A stretch of 38,960 nucleotides of DNA from QHBQ01 sp038230695. Its GTDB lineage: Bacteria > Chloroflexota > Chloroflexia > QHBQ01. The notes below the pieces were generated by a model. The model had not been told where the DNA came from. It did not search any database and saw nothing but the letters and a program-made list of their open reading frames with translations. Shown one piece after another: positions 8,257 to 16,280 of the stretch (position 1 is the stretch's first letter; every line of letters begins with the position of its first letter). The translations under genes were made by a program, and so were the position numbers. The stretch is from the NCBI GenBank assembly GCA_038230695.1, contig JBBRMT010000012.1, positions 1 through 38,960 on the forward strand. Direction: 5' to 3'.

Positions 8257-8299
8257 GTTGACACATTCCTTGTCAACTCCTTGTCCATTATGGTATGAT
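8257..8299 (+). promoter_or_regulatory. Promoter with overlapping inverted-repeat operator
   Basis: TTGTCA (8270-8275), 18-bp spacer, TATGAT (8294-8299) upstream of the VWA gene. A perfect inverted repeat GTTGACA-N7-TGTCAAC (8257-8277) covers the -35 box. A dyad of this size at that place suggests a dimeric regulator. Confidence 0.6.
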
Positions 8300-8354
8300 G
8301 CTTGCAAAATAAGCAAGACGATGAGTAGCCATATCATCTTTAGGAGAGAACAAA

Positions 8355-9737
8355 ATGCCCAACGAACTCGCACTCCGGGTTCAGCCTAACACTCCCGCCG
8401 TACCTGCCGATAGCGGGATGCGGCTGGTCTATCTGCTGGTGGGGGTTAATCCCACCGTAGCGGTCGGCCAGAACATGGAACTGCCGCTCAACCTTGCAAT
8501 CGTGATTGACAAGAGCGAGAGCATGACTATCCCCGTCCTCAGCCAGGAGCAGTTCGCCCAGTTGCAGCGCATGGGTCAGGTCAAGGAAGTGGTCAGCGAC
8601 GGCATCCCGGTGTGGTCTTTCCGCAAGATCCCCGACGAAATCCGCCGCGCCGCGCCCTCCAACCTGGAGATGGTCAAGCAGGCGCTCTATGCCGTGGGTA
8701 GCAACCTGGAAGCGCATGACCGCTGGAGCGTAATCGCCTTCGCCAGTCGCGCCGTTGTCCTCGCCGCCGCTCAGAACGGCAGCAACCAGCACGCGCTCCA
8801 GGCGGTGATTGATAACCTCGACTCGGTCGCAGTTGGCGACGAAACCAACATGGCCGAAGGCATTGGCGCAGGGCTGGGCGAGGTGCAGAAGGCGTTCGGC
8901 AGCGGGGCGCTCAACCGCCTCATCGTCCTCACCGACGGCTATACCCTCAACCCCGATCAGGTGGTGGCGCTTGCCAGCCGCGCCGCCTCGCAGAGCATCT
9001 CGATCAGCACGATGGGCATTGGCAGCGACTTCAACGAAAACTTGCTGGTTGCCATTGCCGACAAGAGCGGCGGTAACGCCTATTTTGCCCGCCAGCCCAA
9101 GGACATACCGCCCGCCTTCCAGCAGGAGATGTCCGCAGTCGCCTCGATCAGCTTCCATCACCTGGAACTGGCGGTCAAACTCGCCAGCGGGGTAGAGCTA
9201 CGCCGCGCCCATCTGGTGCGCCCGGTTATCTCCGACCTCGGCCAGTTGCCATTGGAGAACCGCCAGGTTAATATCCCGATGCGCGATCTGGAGACGGAGA
9301 ACCCGCCCGCTGCGCTACTCGAACTGCTGGTGCCAGCCCGACCAGCGGGCAGTTATCGTATCGCCGAACTGAATCTCAGCTACGAGATGCCCGGCGCGGC
9401 CCGCCAGAGTGTAGCCGCCGCTGCGATGCTCGAATATACCGCCGATGCCAGCCGCGCCGCACAGATGGATGCCCAGGTGATGAACTTCGTGGAGCGCGTT
9501 TCGGTCAGTAAGTTGCAAACCCGCGCCCTCAACGAAGCGGCGGCGGGCGACATTCCTGCCGCCACCACCAAGTTGCGCCAGGCGGCTACCCGCCTCTTGC
9601 AGATGGGCGAGGCCGAGATGGCGGGCGCGGCGGAGCGCGAGGCCAACAACCTTGAACGCCAGGGCCAGGTATCCGCCGAAGGCGCGAAGGAGATAAAGTA
9701 CGCTACCCGCCGCCTCACCCAGCGGCTCGACCGCTGA
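8355..9737 (+). CDS. VWA-domain protein
   Basis: A 460-residue cytoplasmic protein with an extended von Willebrand factor A domain at about 45-260. The MIDAS motif is DKSES at 52-56 (DxSxS), supported by VGDETNMAEGIGAGL (the MIDAS Thr/Gly loop) and VLTDGYTLN. No signal peptide or transmembrane segment was seen. The second half has a beta-rich region and a helical C-terminus (ETADASR... to ATRRLTQRLDR) that matches the overall plan of chloroflexotal VWA proteins. There is an unusual insert after the MIDAS (about 57-95, with QEQFAQLQRMGQ and VPVWSFRKIP-like text). Ribosome site AGGAGAG before ATG. It directly precedes a Ser/Thr kinase, so a role as adaptor or substrate of that kinase is likely but inferred. 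Confidence 0.9.
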   Translation: MPNELALRVQPNTPAVPADSGMRLVYLLVGVNPTVAVGQNMELPLNLAIVIDKSESMTIPVLSQEQFAQLQRMGQVKEVVSDGIPVWSFRKIPDEIRRAAPSNLEMVKQALYAVGSNLEAHDRWSVIAFASRAVVLAAAQNGSNQHALQAVIDNLDSVAVGDETNMAEGIGAGLGEVQKAFGSGALNRLIVLTDGYTLNPDQVVALASRAASQSISISTMGIGSDFNENLLVAIADKSGGNAYFARQPKDIPPAFQQEMSAVASISFHHLELAVKLASGVELRRAHLVRPVISDLGQLPLENRQVNIPMRDLETENPPAALLELLVPARPAGSYRIAELNLSYEMPGAARQSVAAAAMLEYTADASRAAQMDAQVMNFVERVSVSKLQTRALNEAAAGDIPAATTKLRQAATRLLQMGEAEMAGAAEREANNLERQGQVSAEGAKEIKYATRRLTQRLDR

Positions 9738-9855
9738 AACCGTCGTCTGCCCCAACTGTGGCAGCGTCAATCGGGCGCAGGCCGCCTTCTGCGCGACCTG
9801 CGGCGCAAGTCTGTCCGGCGCGGGCGTATCCATTGCTGCGGGGGCTAGCGCGACC
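9700..9855 (+). other. In-frame N-terminal extension of the kinase (zinc ribbon) without a standard start codon
   Basis: Upstream of the kinase ATG at 9856 the same frame is open back to a TAA at 9694-9696 and encodes CPNCGSVNRAQAAFCATC, a C-x2-C-x10-C-x2-C ribbon with exactly the spacing of the ribbon just after 9856. No ATG, GTG or TTG occurs in this frame. A strong Shine-Dalgarno-like AAGGAGAT (9687-9694) sits 5-6 nt before an in-frame ACG at 9700. Either ACG is used, a base is wrong in the sequence, or the ribbon is reached by a +1 shift near the VWA stop (CGC TGA A). Confidence 0.7.
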
Positions 9856-11745
9856 ATGCCCTGTCCCCACTGCGGCCACCCTACCACCGCCAACGAAGCA
9901 TACTGCGAGAACTGCGGCCAGCCGCTTGGCAAAGGCAGCAATGGCGTTACCCCACTTGCTGATGTCAGCCGCGCCCGTGCGGGAGGCACCGGCCAGCTCC
10001 CCCCTAACACCACCCTGCGCGATCGCTATCTCATTCTGCGCCGCCTGGCGGTGGGTGGCATGGGCGCGGTGTACGAAGCCAGCGATTTGATAAGTGGCAA
10101 GAGGTGGGCGGTGAAAGAGATGAGCGAGTCGTCGCTGCTGCCCGATGAGCGCGACCAGGCCATCTCCGATTTCCAGCGCGAGGCTACCATTCTGCGTACC
10201 CTCGACCACCCCAACCTGCCCAAAGTGGCCGACCTGTTCAACATTGGTGGCCGATACTATATGGTAATGGAGTTCGTGGCGGGGCGTACCTTGCAGCAGG
10301 TGATTGATGAGTCGCCCAACCCTCTCGACTGGAAGAGAGTGCAGCCGATCGCCACCCAGCTATGCGATGTCCTTTCCTACCTGCATCGTCAACAGCCCCC
10401 CATCATCTACCGCGACCTCAAACCCGGCAACATCATGCTGCTGCGCGACAGCAAGGGCAATGAGCAGGTCAAGCTAATTGACTTCGGCATCGCCCGCTTT
10501 CACCAGCCGGGAAAAACCCGCGACACCACCACCTTCGGCACGGCAGGATACGCGCCGCCGGAGCAATATGGCCGCGACCAGACCGATGCCCGCTCGGACA
10601 TATACGCGCTTGGCGCGACCCTGCACCACCTGCTTACCCGCCGCGACCCCGGCCTCAATCCCTTCAACTTTGGGCCGATCCGCGATGTCAACCCTGGTGT
10701 GCCGCCAGCGGTGGAGAAAGCTATCCTCAAGGCAACCAGCACTGATGCCGCTGCCCGTTGGCCCGATGCCGACAGCTTCAAGGTTGCGATGCTGGGCCGC
10801 GCAGACACCAAAACCCAGGCCAAGCCGACTAAAGAGCAATCTGCCGCCAGTCGCCCGCCGACGCAGGCAAGCCGTGCCACCCCTGCCAGCCGCACCGCAA
10901 CGCAGGTGCAGGCTAACCGCCCTACGGCTAGCCCGACACGCACCCGCAGCGGGCCGTTGACCAGCGCCCAGAAGCGGCGTGACGACACTGCCGCCGCCGA
11001 GGAACGCGCCCTGGTGCAGCCGCGCCTGATCCTATCGTCGAACGAACTGGACTTCGGTGCGGTGCGCCCCGCCGATGTGAAAGCGCGGCGCAGCGATGTC
11101 GGCCTCATTCAGCGGCGGGTCAGCCTGGTTAATGCGGGCAGTGGCTCATTGCTGGGCAAGGTTCGCTCGAACAAAGCCTGGCTGCAACCCGATCTCAGCA
11201 CCTTTGACACCACCCAGGGCGGCAATGTGCGTAGCATCAATGTCAGCCTGCGTCACGATCGGCTGCCTCTGGCGCGTAAACAGCAGCCGATTGCCAACGT
11301 GTATCGCCCACTCTTTCGTGCAGCGCGGCGCAACCCTGTTCGCACTAACCTGATACTGGCAATGCTAGTGGCAGCGGCGCTAGCGATTGCCTTCGTACTG
11401 GGCGGCTGGATTGCCCTTGTGGTAGCTGGGGTCGCGCTACTGCTGCCCCAACTGCTGGCCCTCTGGTACGTTGCCCACGTCTACATCTTCGTCCCGACTG
11501 TTGGCGATCAAATTGCTACTCTTAGTATTGTCAGCAATGGCGGTGAAAGGCAAGTCAAGGTAAGGGCCACGGCGGAGCCTACCCGCTGGCAGATACTGCG
11601 CGGCCACCTGTTGCTCGGCGCAGCCCTCACTCTGGAAGGCATCACTGCCGCGCTGCTCATCTGGCAGCAACTCAGCAACCTGCAGATGCTGCCCAACATT
11701 AGCCTTACCCTGCGCTCATGGTTCGGTTGGCTGGGCTTCGGTTAG
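9856..11745 (+). CDS. Zinc-ribbon Ser/Thr protein kinase, membrane-anchored
   Basis: A Hanks-type kinase. From the ATG at 9856 the protein has a zinc ribbon (CPHCGHPTTANEAYCENC, residues 3-20), then a kinase domain at about 55-315: glycine-rich loop LAVGGMGAVYEA, ATP-binding Lys 87 in WAVKEM, catalytic loop YRDLKPGN with Asp 187, DFG at 209-211, activation segment TTTFGTAGYAPPEQY and the following DARSDIYALG. All catalytic residues are present, so it should be active. A Thr/Ala/Arg-rich linker (about 315-390) precedes a beta-sandwich-like domain (LILSSNELDFGAVRP to NVSLRHDRLPL) and three or four hydrophobic segments near the end (ILAMLVAAALAIAFVLGG and later). The true start is probably upstream (see 9700-9855). 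It is paired with the VWA gene, the coding regions being separated or overlapping by a few codons. Confidence 0.93.
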   Translation: MPCPHCGHPTTANEAYCENCGQPLGKGSNGVTPLADVSRARAGGTGQLPPNTTLRDRYLILRRLAVGGMGAVYEASDLISGKRWAVKEMSESSLLPDERDQAISDFQREATILRTLDHPNLPKVADLFNIGGRYYMVMEFVAGRTLQQVIDESPNPLDWKRVQPIATQLCDVLSYLHRQQPPIIYRDLKPGNIMLLRDSKGNEQVKLIDFGIARFHQPGKTRDTTTFGTAGYAPPEQYGRDQTDARSDIYALGATLHHLLTRRDPGLNPFNFGPIRDVNPGVPPAVEKAILKATSTDAAARWPDADSFKVAMLGRADTKTQAKPTKEQSAASRPPTQASRATPASRTATQVQANRPTASPTRTRSGPLTSAQKRRDDTAAAEERALVQPRLILSSNELDFGAVRPADVKARRSDVGLIQRRVSLVNAGSGSLLGKVRSNKAWLQPDLSTFDTTQGGNVRSINVSLRHDRLPLARKQQPIANVYRPLFRAARRNPVRTNLILAMLVAAALAIAFVLGGWIALVVAGVALLLPQLLALWYVAHVYIFVPTVGDQIATLSIVSNGGERQVKVRATAEPTRWQILRGHLLLGAALTLEGITAALLIWQQLSNLQMLPNISLTLRSWFGWLGFG

Positions 11746-11749
11746 CGGC

Positions 11750-11770
11750 ATGAGGTACGAGGTATGATTG
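11750..11770 (+). repeat. Heptamer array, unit ATGAGGT
   Basis: ATGAGGT, ACGAGGT, ATGATTG immediately after the kinase stop. The same unit, on the minus strand, follows the SRPBCC gene at 22055. Confidence 0.7.
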
Positions 11771-11824
11771 CCTTTTATCCCTCCCTAAAGCACTTAAACC
11801 TAATCCATCTATATTGGAGGCGTT

Positions 11825-12535
11825 ATGGCGGCATCAGATGAACTGACTGGCCGGGACATCGAGTTTGATGGGCTGAAAGCATATCTTAGCGAGGCGGACG
11901 GCCCTGGTCCGCACCCTGGCGTATTGATCATTCACGAAATCTTCGGCATGAACCATCAGATTCGCCACACCGCCGATCGCTTTGCGGCGGAAGGCTACAC
12001 CGCGCTGGTGGTTGATATGTTCTCACGAGGCAACAAAGCCATCTGCATCATGCGTATTATGATGCAAGGCATCCTGCGCGACGGGCGGGGTAGTGGCTTC
12101 GATGATTTGCAAACCGCCCGCGCCTATCTACAAGGGCTGATCGGTGTGGATGCCAACCGCATCGGGGTGATAGGCTTCTGCTTCGGTGGTGGCTACGCCA
12201 TGTTGATGGCCTGTCGCGACGATGAAACCCGTGCCGCCAGCGTCTTTTATGGTCGCGCCCCACGTGACCTCGACGAACTCGCCAACGCTTGCCCCATCGT
12301 GGGTAGCTACGGCGAACGCGACTTCCCTGGCGCGGGTAGCGGGCCGGAAACCGCGCTCAAGGTGGCCCAGAAGCTGAAGCGACTCGACAAGCCGTTCAGC
12401 ATCAAAGTGTATCCCGGCGCGATCCATGGATTCTTCAACGAGGAGCTTAAGGCCACCTACAACCAGGCCGCTGCCGATGACAGTTGGCAGCGCACCCTAA
12501 CCTTCTTCGATGAGTTCATCAAGGACAAGGAATAA
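11825..12535 (+). CDS. Dienelactone hydrolase family protein
   Basis: An alpha/beta hydrolase of 236 residues, the usual length. The catalytic triad is visible: Cys 119 in GVIGFCFGGGYAM, Asp 166 in GSYGERD, His 201 in YPGAIHGFF; Glu 38 in IIHEIFG matches the residue that activates the cysteine in carboxymethylenebutenolidase. The family hydrolyses dienelactones in chlorocatechol breakdown, but many homologues act on other esters or lactones, and no catabolic genes lie nearby, so the substrate is unknown. Ribosome site TTGGAGG before ATG. It is followed by a separate promoter, so it is probably a single-gene unit. Confidence 0.92.
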   Translation: MAASDELTGRDIEFDGLKAYLSEADGPGPHPGVLIIHEIFGMNHQIRHTADRFAAEGYTALVVDMFSRGNKAICIMRIMMQGILRDGRGSGFDDLQTARAYLQGLIGVDANRIGVIGFCFGGGYAMLMACRDDETRAASVFYGRAPRDLDELANACPIVGSYGERDFPGAGSGPETALKVAQKLKRLDKPFSIKVYPGAIHGFFNEELKATYNQAAADDSWQRTLTFFDEFIKDKE

Positions 12536-12551
12536 GGGTTTTTGGCTGGCG

Positions 12552-12581
12552 TTGACAAGGGCGCAACCCAGCTTCTATAAT
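12552..12581 (+). promoter_or_regulatory. Strong sigma-70 promoter (TTGACA-N18-TATAAT)
   Basis: Both hexamers match consensus exactly. It would drive the ferritin-like gene with a leader of about 90 nt. Confidence 0.85.
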
Positions 12582-12680
12582 ACAGCAACACAGCGTAAAC
12601 GTGCGCGTTGTGGCTGGCATACATATTGCTTGCCGTTATCAGCACAACCGTAAAAACGAATATATGAATAGGAGAGAACC

Positions 12681-13274
12681 ATGGCAGACAAGAAAGCCAA
12701 CAAGAAGGAACTGAAGGCGCTCGAAGAGCTAATTAAAGGCGTGAATATGGGTATCACCGCCTATGATGTGGCCGCCGAGGAGGTGGCCGACGGCAAGCTA
12801 CGCAAGCAGTACGCCAGCTTTCGCCAAACTCACGAACGCCAGTTGCGCCACTTGCAGACACTTTACGAGGATCGCGGCGGCGACCTCGACAAAATGAACC
12901 AGCATTCACCGCTTGAAGCCATCCCCGTCTTCAAGCAGAAGGCCACTGGCCCGCTGCCCAGCTACAAGTCGGCTGATGATACCCTGCGTGGCGAGGGCAT
13001 GGGCATCAAGGCGATTACAGATCATATCGGCGCAGTGGATGACAGCGCTGCCGATGTGTTGGCGAAGCACCTGCAAGAAGATCAGGATATAGTCCAGTGG
13101 CTGCACAACTATAGCAAGGGCGCTGAGGAGTCGCATGGTGGCGGCCTGCCCGCGCCGCTGCTGCTAATCATCGGCCTGATCGCCGCGTTTGTCGTCTTTT
13201 TGCTGCGCGACCAGGATGAAGACGACGATGACGACATCCTGCGCGAAGAATACCTTGCGCCCGTTCAGGGTTGA
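12681..13274 (+). CDS. Ferritin-like/DUF2383-type four-helix protein with C-terminal membrane anchor
   Basis: A 197-residue protein. Residues 1-145 form amphipathic helices of a four-helix bundle (KALEELIKGVNMGITAYDVA, KQYASFRQTHERQLRHLQTL, AITDHIGAVDDSAADVLAKH, EDQDIVQWLHNYSKGAEE), with Glu/His positions compatible with a di-metal site (E14/E15, H51, H56 region and E137/E138). It resembles the PA2169/DUF2383 group, often linked to stress. One transmembrane helix (LLLIIGLIAAFVVFLL) follows and then an acidic tail with a run of aspartates (EDDDDD). Ribosome site AGGAGAG. It has its own consensus promoter, which points to high expression. The metal function is inferred from the fold only. Confidence 0.75.
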   Translation: MADKKANKKELKALEELIKGVNMGITAYDVAAEEVADGKLRKQYASFRQTHERQLRHLQTLYEDRGGDLDKMNQHSPLEAIPVFKQKATGPLPSYKSADDTLRGEGMGIKAITDHIGAVDDSAADVLAKHLQEDQDIVQWLHNYSKGAEESHGGGLPAPLLLIIGLIAAFVVFLLRDQDEDDDDDILREEYLAPVQG

Positions 13275-13279
13275 TTAGT

Positions 13280-13300
13280 GCTGAGGTTTGAGGTTTGAAG
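13280..13300 (+). repeat. Heptamer array, unit TTTGAGG
   Basis: GCTGAGG, TTTGAGG, TTTGAAG follow the ferritin-like gene. TGA at 13282, 13289 and 13296 covers all three frames. Confidence 0.8.
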
Positions 13301-13304
13301 GAAA

Positions 13305-13337
13305 GGCATAAAGGTGAACCGTGTTCGCCTTTATGCC
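13305..13337. terminator. Long hairpin between the ferritin-like gene and polX
   Basis: Arms 13305-13319 and 13323-13337 are complementary at 14 of 15 positions with a 3-nt loop. No T-run follows, so it is either a weak terminator or a structural repeat. Confidence 0.5.
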
Positions 13338-13378
13338 CCCTTGTCCTGGTAGGGGAGCGAGAAGGGAGAGGGGTATTC

Positions 13379-15175
13379 GTGGCCGACGAGTTTCAGGCGC
13401 ACAGCACTGCAGTAGATGTTGCCCGCATCCTCAGCGAGATCGGCGATATGCTAGAGATAAAGGGCGAGTCGAGCTTCAAGACCCGTGCCTATCGTCGCGC
13501 CGCTGATGCGTTGCTCAACCTGCCCGCTGATCTCAGCGAGGTATGGCGGGCGGGGCGGCTGAAGGATATCCCCGGCGTAGGCGATGCGATTGCAGGCAAG
13601 ATTGACGAATTGATGCGAACGGGCCATCTAGCCTTCCATGAGCGACTGATCGCCGAAGTGCCACCCGGCCTGATTGCCATGACCCGCATCCCCGAAGTTG
13701 GCCCCCGCACTGCGCTCACCCTGTACCAGAAGCTGGGCGTAACTAGCCTGGGCGATCTAGAGGCGGCGGCCCGTGAGGGGCGGGTGCGTACTGTGCCTGG
13801 GCTTGGCGCAAAGATGGAGCAGCGCATCATCCTGGGCATCGAGACGCTACGCCGCGCCTCTGACCGCCTGCCCATCGGCGCAGTGCTGCCGGTGGTACGC
13901 GAACTGATTGCCACGCTCAAGGCTCGTGTCCCCGATATTACCCACATCGAAGCGGTGGGCAGCCTGCGCCGCCGTCAGCCAACAATTGGCGATATTGACA
14001 TCCTGGTGACAGCTGCCAATCCCCTCAGCGCGATGCAGGCGTTCGCCGCGTTGCCCCAGGCCGATGAGATTATCAGCGAGGGTGATACCAAGAGTAGCAT
14101 CCGCCTGCGTAATGGGATGCGCGTTGATCTGATGGTACTGGAACCAACTCGTTATGGCTCACTACTGCAGCACTTCACTGGCAGTCGCCAGCACAACATT
14201 GACCTGCGTAACTACGCCCTGCAACGTGGCTACATGATCAACGAATACGGCTTGACCCCGGTTGACCGTGAACACCAGCCCACTGCCGATACCATACTTT
14301 GTGCCACCGAAGCCGATGTTTACGGCACTTTGGGCCTGCCGCTCATCCCCCCAGAGATACGCGAGGCGAACGGCGAAATCGAGGCGGCCATTACCGGGAC
14401 GCTGCCTAACCTGGTTACGGTTGATGACCTGCGCGGCGACCTGCACCTGCATAGCGATTGGTCGGATGGGGTCAAGCCCATCGAGCAGATGGCCCGCGCC
14501 GCCGCCGACCTCGGCTACAAATATGCCAACCTGACCGATCACAGCGTCAGTCTGTTTGTTGCCAACGGCCTGACCATTGCACGGGTGCGAGAGCAGACTG
14601 AGATAATCAAGCAACTGAATGCTCAGTTCCAGGCCGAGGGGCTAAACTTCCGTTTGCTGCACGGCTGCGAAATGGAGATCAAGCTAGATGGCAGCCTCGA
14701 CTATCCCGATGAGGTGCTAGCTGAATTGGATGTGGTGGTTGCCAGCGTCCATGTTGGTTTGCGCCAGCCCCGTGAGCAGGTCACTGCCCGCATGGTAGGA
14801 GCGATGCGTAACCCTAATGTGGATATTATCGCCCACCCCAGCGGGCGGCTACTCGGCCAGCGCGAACCTGCCGACCTTGATTTTGAGCAGGTAATCGCCA
14901 CCGCCGCTACCACCGGCACCTGTCTGGAGATAAACGGCTCGCCCGACCGCCTCGATCTCGACCCACAGTACGTGCGCTGGGGAGTGCAGGCGGGGGTAAT
15001 GTTTACCATAGATAGCGATGCCCACCATCCCGATGCCTACCGCCTCGATGCTGAACTGGGCGTGGCGATGGCGCGGCGCGGCTGGGCCGAAGCCAAAGAC
15101 ATCCTCAATACCCGCCCGCTCGATGAATTGCTAGCATATATTGAGGAAGCCACCGCCAGAAAATTGATAAAATGA
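13379..15175 (+). CDS. polX: DNA polymerase X family with PHP exonuclease domain
   Basis: A bacterial PolX, a gap-filling repair polymerase with 3'-5' exonuclease or endonuclease activity. Chosen start GTG 13379 (VADEFQAHSTAVDVARILSEI), which follows GGAGAGGGG and gives 598 residues, close to family length; the upstream in-frame ATG at 13295 lies in a hairpin and adds non-family sequence. Domains: N-terminal helix-hairpin-helix lyase-like region (SSFKTRAYRRAADALL, IPGVGDAIAGKIDEL), nucleotidyltransferase palm with GSLRRRQPTIGDIDILV (GS and DxD), then a PHP domain with HLHSDWSDG, LTDHS, HGCEMEI, SVHVGL, AHPSGR and TIDSDAHH, so all metal ligands appear present. It is followed only 6 bp later by a converging small gene. 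Confidence 0.95.
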   Translation: MADEFQAHSTAVDVARILSEIGDMLEIKGESSFKTRAYRRAADALLNLPADLSEVWRAGRLKDIPGVGDAIAGKIDELMRTGHLAFHERLIAEVPPGLIAMTRIPEVGPRTALTLYQKLGVTSLGDLEAAAREGRVRTVPGLGAKMEQRIILGIETLRRASDRLPIGAVLPVVRELIATLKARVPDITHIEAVGSLRRRQPTIGDIDILVTAANPLSAMQAFAALPQADEIISEGDTKSSIRLRNGMRVDLMVLEPTRYGSLLQHFTGSRQHNIDLRNYALQRGYMINEYGLTPVDREHQPTADTILCATEADVYGTLGLPLIPPEIREANGEIEAAITGTLPNLVTVDDLRGDLHLHSDWSDGVKPIEQMARAAADLGYKYANLTDHSVSLFVANGLTIARVREQTEIIKQLNAQFQAEGLNFRLLHGCEMEIKLDGSLDYPDEVLAELDVVVASVHVGLRQPREQVTARMVGAMRNPNVDIIAHPSGRLLGQREPADLDFEQVIATAATTGTCLEINGSPDRLDLDPQYVRWGVQAGVMFTIDSDAHHPDAYRLDAELGVAMARRGWAEAKDILNTRPLDELLAYIEEATARKLIK

Positions 15176-15181
15176 TAATCT

Positions 15182-15469
15182 CTAGCCACCTGTAATCATC
15201 GCCACCAGGCGCAGCAGCATAATCAGGCTGGTAACTAGCGCAACAACATAGCCAGCCGCCAGGATCAGCTGCGCTAGCGCCTTGATTATCTGGGCAAGAT
15301 CATTCTCGCGCATTTCTCGCTCAATGTACTTGTTATAATAGTGATATTGCTGTTGAATGTTGTTACCAAGCGCTGTATTACCTTCATTTTGCGATACATT
15401 GGCGGGTATCAACCCACGTACATCCGACTCTGACTGGGGAAGAATCCCACTTCCAGCGTGGCTGATCAT
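15182..15469 (-). CDS. Small membrane protein, unknown function
   Basis: A 95-residue minus-strand protein. Ribosome site AGAGGAAG lies 4 nt before its ATG (15467-15469). Residues 1-37 are polar and low in structure, 38-55 form a charged helix (QQQYHYYNKYIEREMREND), and the C-terminus is one long hydrophobic segment or a helical hairpin (LAQIIKALAQLILAAGYVVA, then SLIMLLRLVAMITGG). No family recognised. Its end faces polX with 6 bp between. The upstream region is AT-rich and shared with a tiny membrane gene that reads the other way, which suggests joint regulation. Confidence 0.6.
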   Translation of the reverse strand: MISHAGSGILPQSESDVRGLIPANVSQNEGNTALGNNIQQQYHYYNKYIEREMRENDLAQIIKALAQLILAAGYVVALVTSLIMLLRLVAMITGG

Positions 15470-15859
15470 GCGCTTCCTCTATTCCTGCCCTCTCAATACC
15501 CCGGTCATCCCTTTGTCTTGTGTGTTAAGCGATACCTGGCCCGGTTTCGGTTTGCACACTATCCATCAGGTACTGCACATCAGATTGTCACCTCTATATG
15601 TCACTTACCCCCCAAATTGGCTAGGGTAAACAGAAGAATTGGCTACTTGCAAATACGCATGGCTACTTGCAAGTTTGCAACTTATCGGGTATCATATACC
15701 GTAGAGCAATGCCGCATCACCAGGGTTGATATACCTGCCAGTGACAACTTGCCACCTGCTCAATCAATGTGTAGCCTAAAGCACACTCAATCTGTATAGT
15801 ATTTGGCACAAGTGTGCCTCTCGATATGCTAAGATATGGTTGCAGAAAGAGGTCTCAGA
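15470..15859. promoter_or_regulatory. AT-rich divergent intergenic region with direct repeats
   Basis: 390 bp without a convincing gene between two small membrane-protein genes. GGCTACTTGCAA occurs twice, at 15641-15652 and 15661-15672, exactly 20 bp apart (about two helical turns). GGTATCATATACC (15687-15700 area) is a near-palindrome. These look like regulator sites; base composition is markedly lower in GC than the neighbours. Confidence 0.5.
15803..15835 (+). promoter_or_regulatory. Probable promoter with palindrome GGCACA-AG-TGTGCC
   Basis: TTGGCA (15803-15808), 16-bp spacer and TATGCT (15825-15830), or TAAGAT at 15830. A perfect dyad GGCACA-AG-TGTGCC (15805-15818) begins in the -35 box. 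It would serve the 34-residue membrane protein at 15860. Confidence 0.45.
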
Positions 15860-15964
15860 ATGAATAATTCAGCTAACCACAATTCCAGCGATGCCTTCAC
15901 TACCTTGCTATTCAGCATTCTGGTGCTGGGGGCCGCCATCCTCTTGCTGATGATGGTAATCTAA
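15860..15964 (+). CDS. 34-residue single-span membrane microprotein
   Basis: ATG at 15860 preceded by AAAGAGG at 8-10 nt. The product has a short polar N-terminus (MNNSANHNSSDAFTT) and one hydrophobic helix (LLFSILVLGAAILLLMMVI) that runs to the stop. The layout, ribosome site, upstream promoter with dyad and isolated position support a real gene. Such peptides often modulate a membrane partner or act as toxins of the type I kind, but nothing here tells which. It is too short for ordinary gene finders. Confidence 0.6.
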   Translation: MNNSANHNSSDAFTTLLFSILVLGAAILLLMMVI

Positions 15965-16211
15965 TTCTCGCAGGTTTGATGATGTAGGAAACGGATGCAG
16001 AGAATAACGTTATGCCTCATCGGAACGGTAACTTAGCCTTGCTAGTTAACATAATTCATTATGCTGATCGCTGTTTGCAAGCAAGGATGGGATACGAATA
16101 TTATTGCCTGGTAGATGTTAAAAGCCCGCGTTAGTGGAGTTGATGTTATGTTTATTTGCTGTCATAATATTATTTAGTTAATAAACACCATCCCCATGGA
16201 TAGGCAATATG
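15965..16211. other. AT-rich intergenic region, no gene seen
   Basis: The 316 bp between the microprotein and the next gene hold AT-rich sequence with no reading frame of convincing composition. The only assignable element is the minus-strand terminator at 16212-16236. Confidence 0.5.
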
Positions 16212-16236
16212 AAAAGGGCGCACACCAGTGCGCCCC
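16212..16236 (-). terminator. Rho-independent terminator of the Fe-S protein gene
   Basis: Read on the minus strand: GGGCGCAC-TGGT-GTGCGCCC, a perfect 8-bp stem with a tetraloop, followed by TTTT (16215-16212). Confidence 0.85.
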
Positions 16237-16280
16237 ATCTGTGATCCAACTATTCAACGTTCAACAACAATAATGTAAAA

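Noticed and set aside
8340..9161. 273-residue minus-strand open frame over the VWA gene
   Set aside because: Antisense of a gene with clear MIDAS motifs; no ribosome site and His/Arg/Ala-rich composition.
15458..15799. 113-residue plus-strand frame in the AT-rich spacer
   Set aside because: Overlaps the start of the opposite small gene, lacks a ribosome site, mixed composition with no hydrophobic or domain pattern, and contains the direct-repeat regulatory sites.
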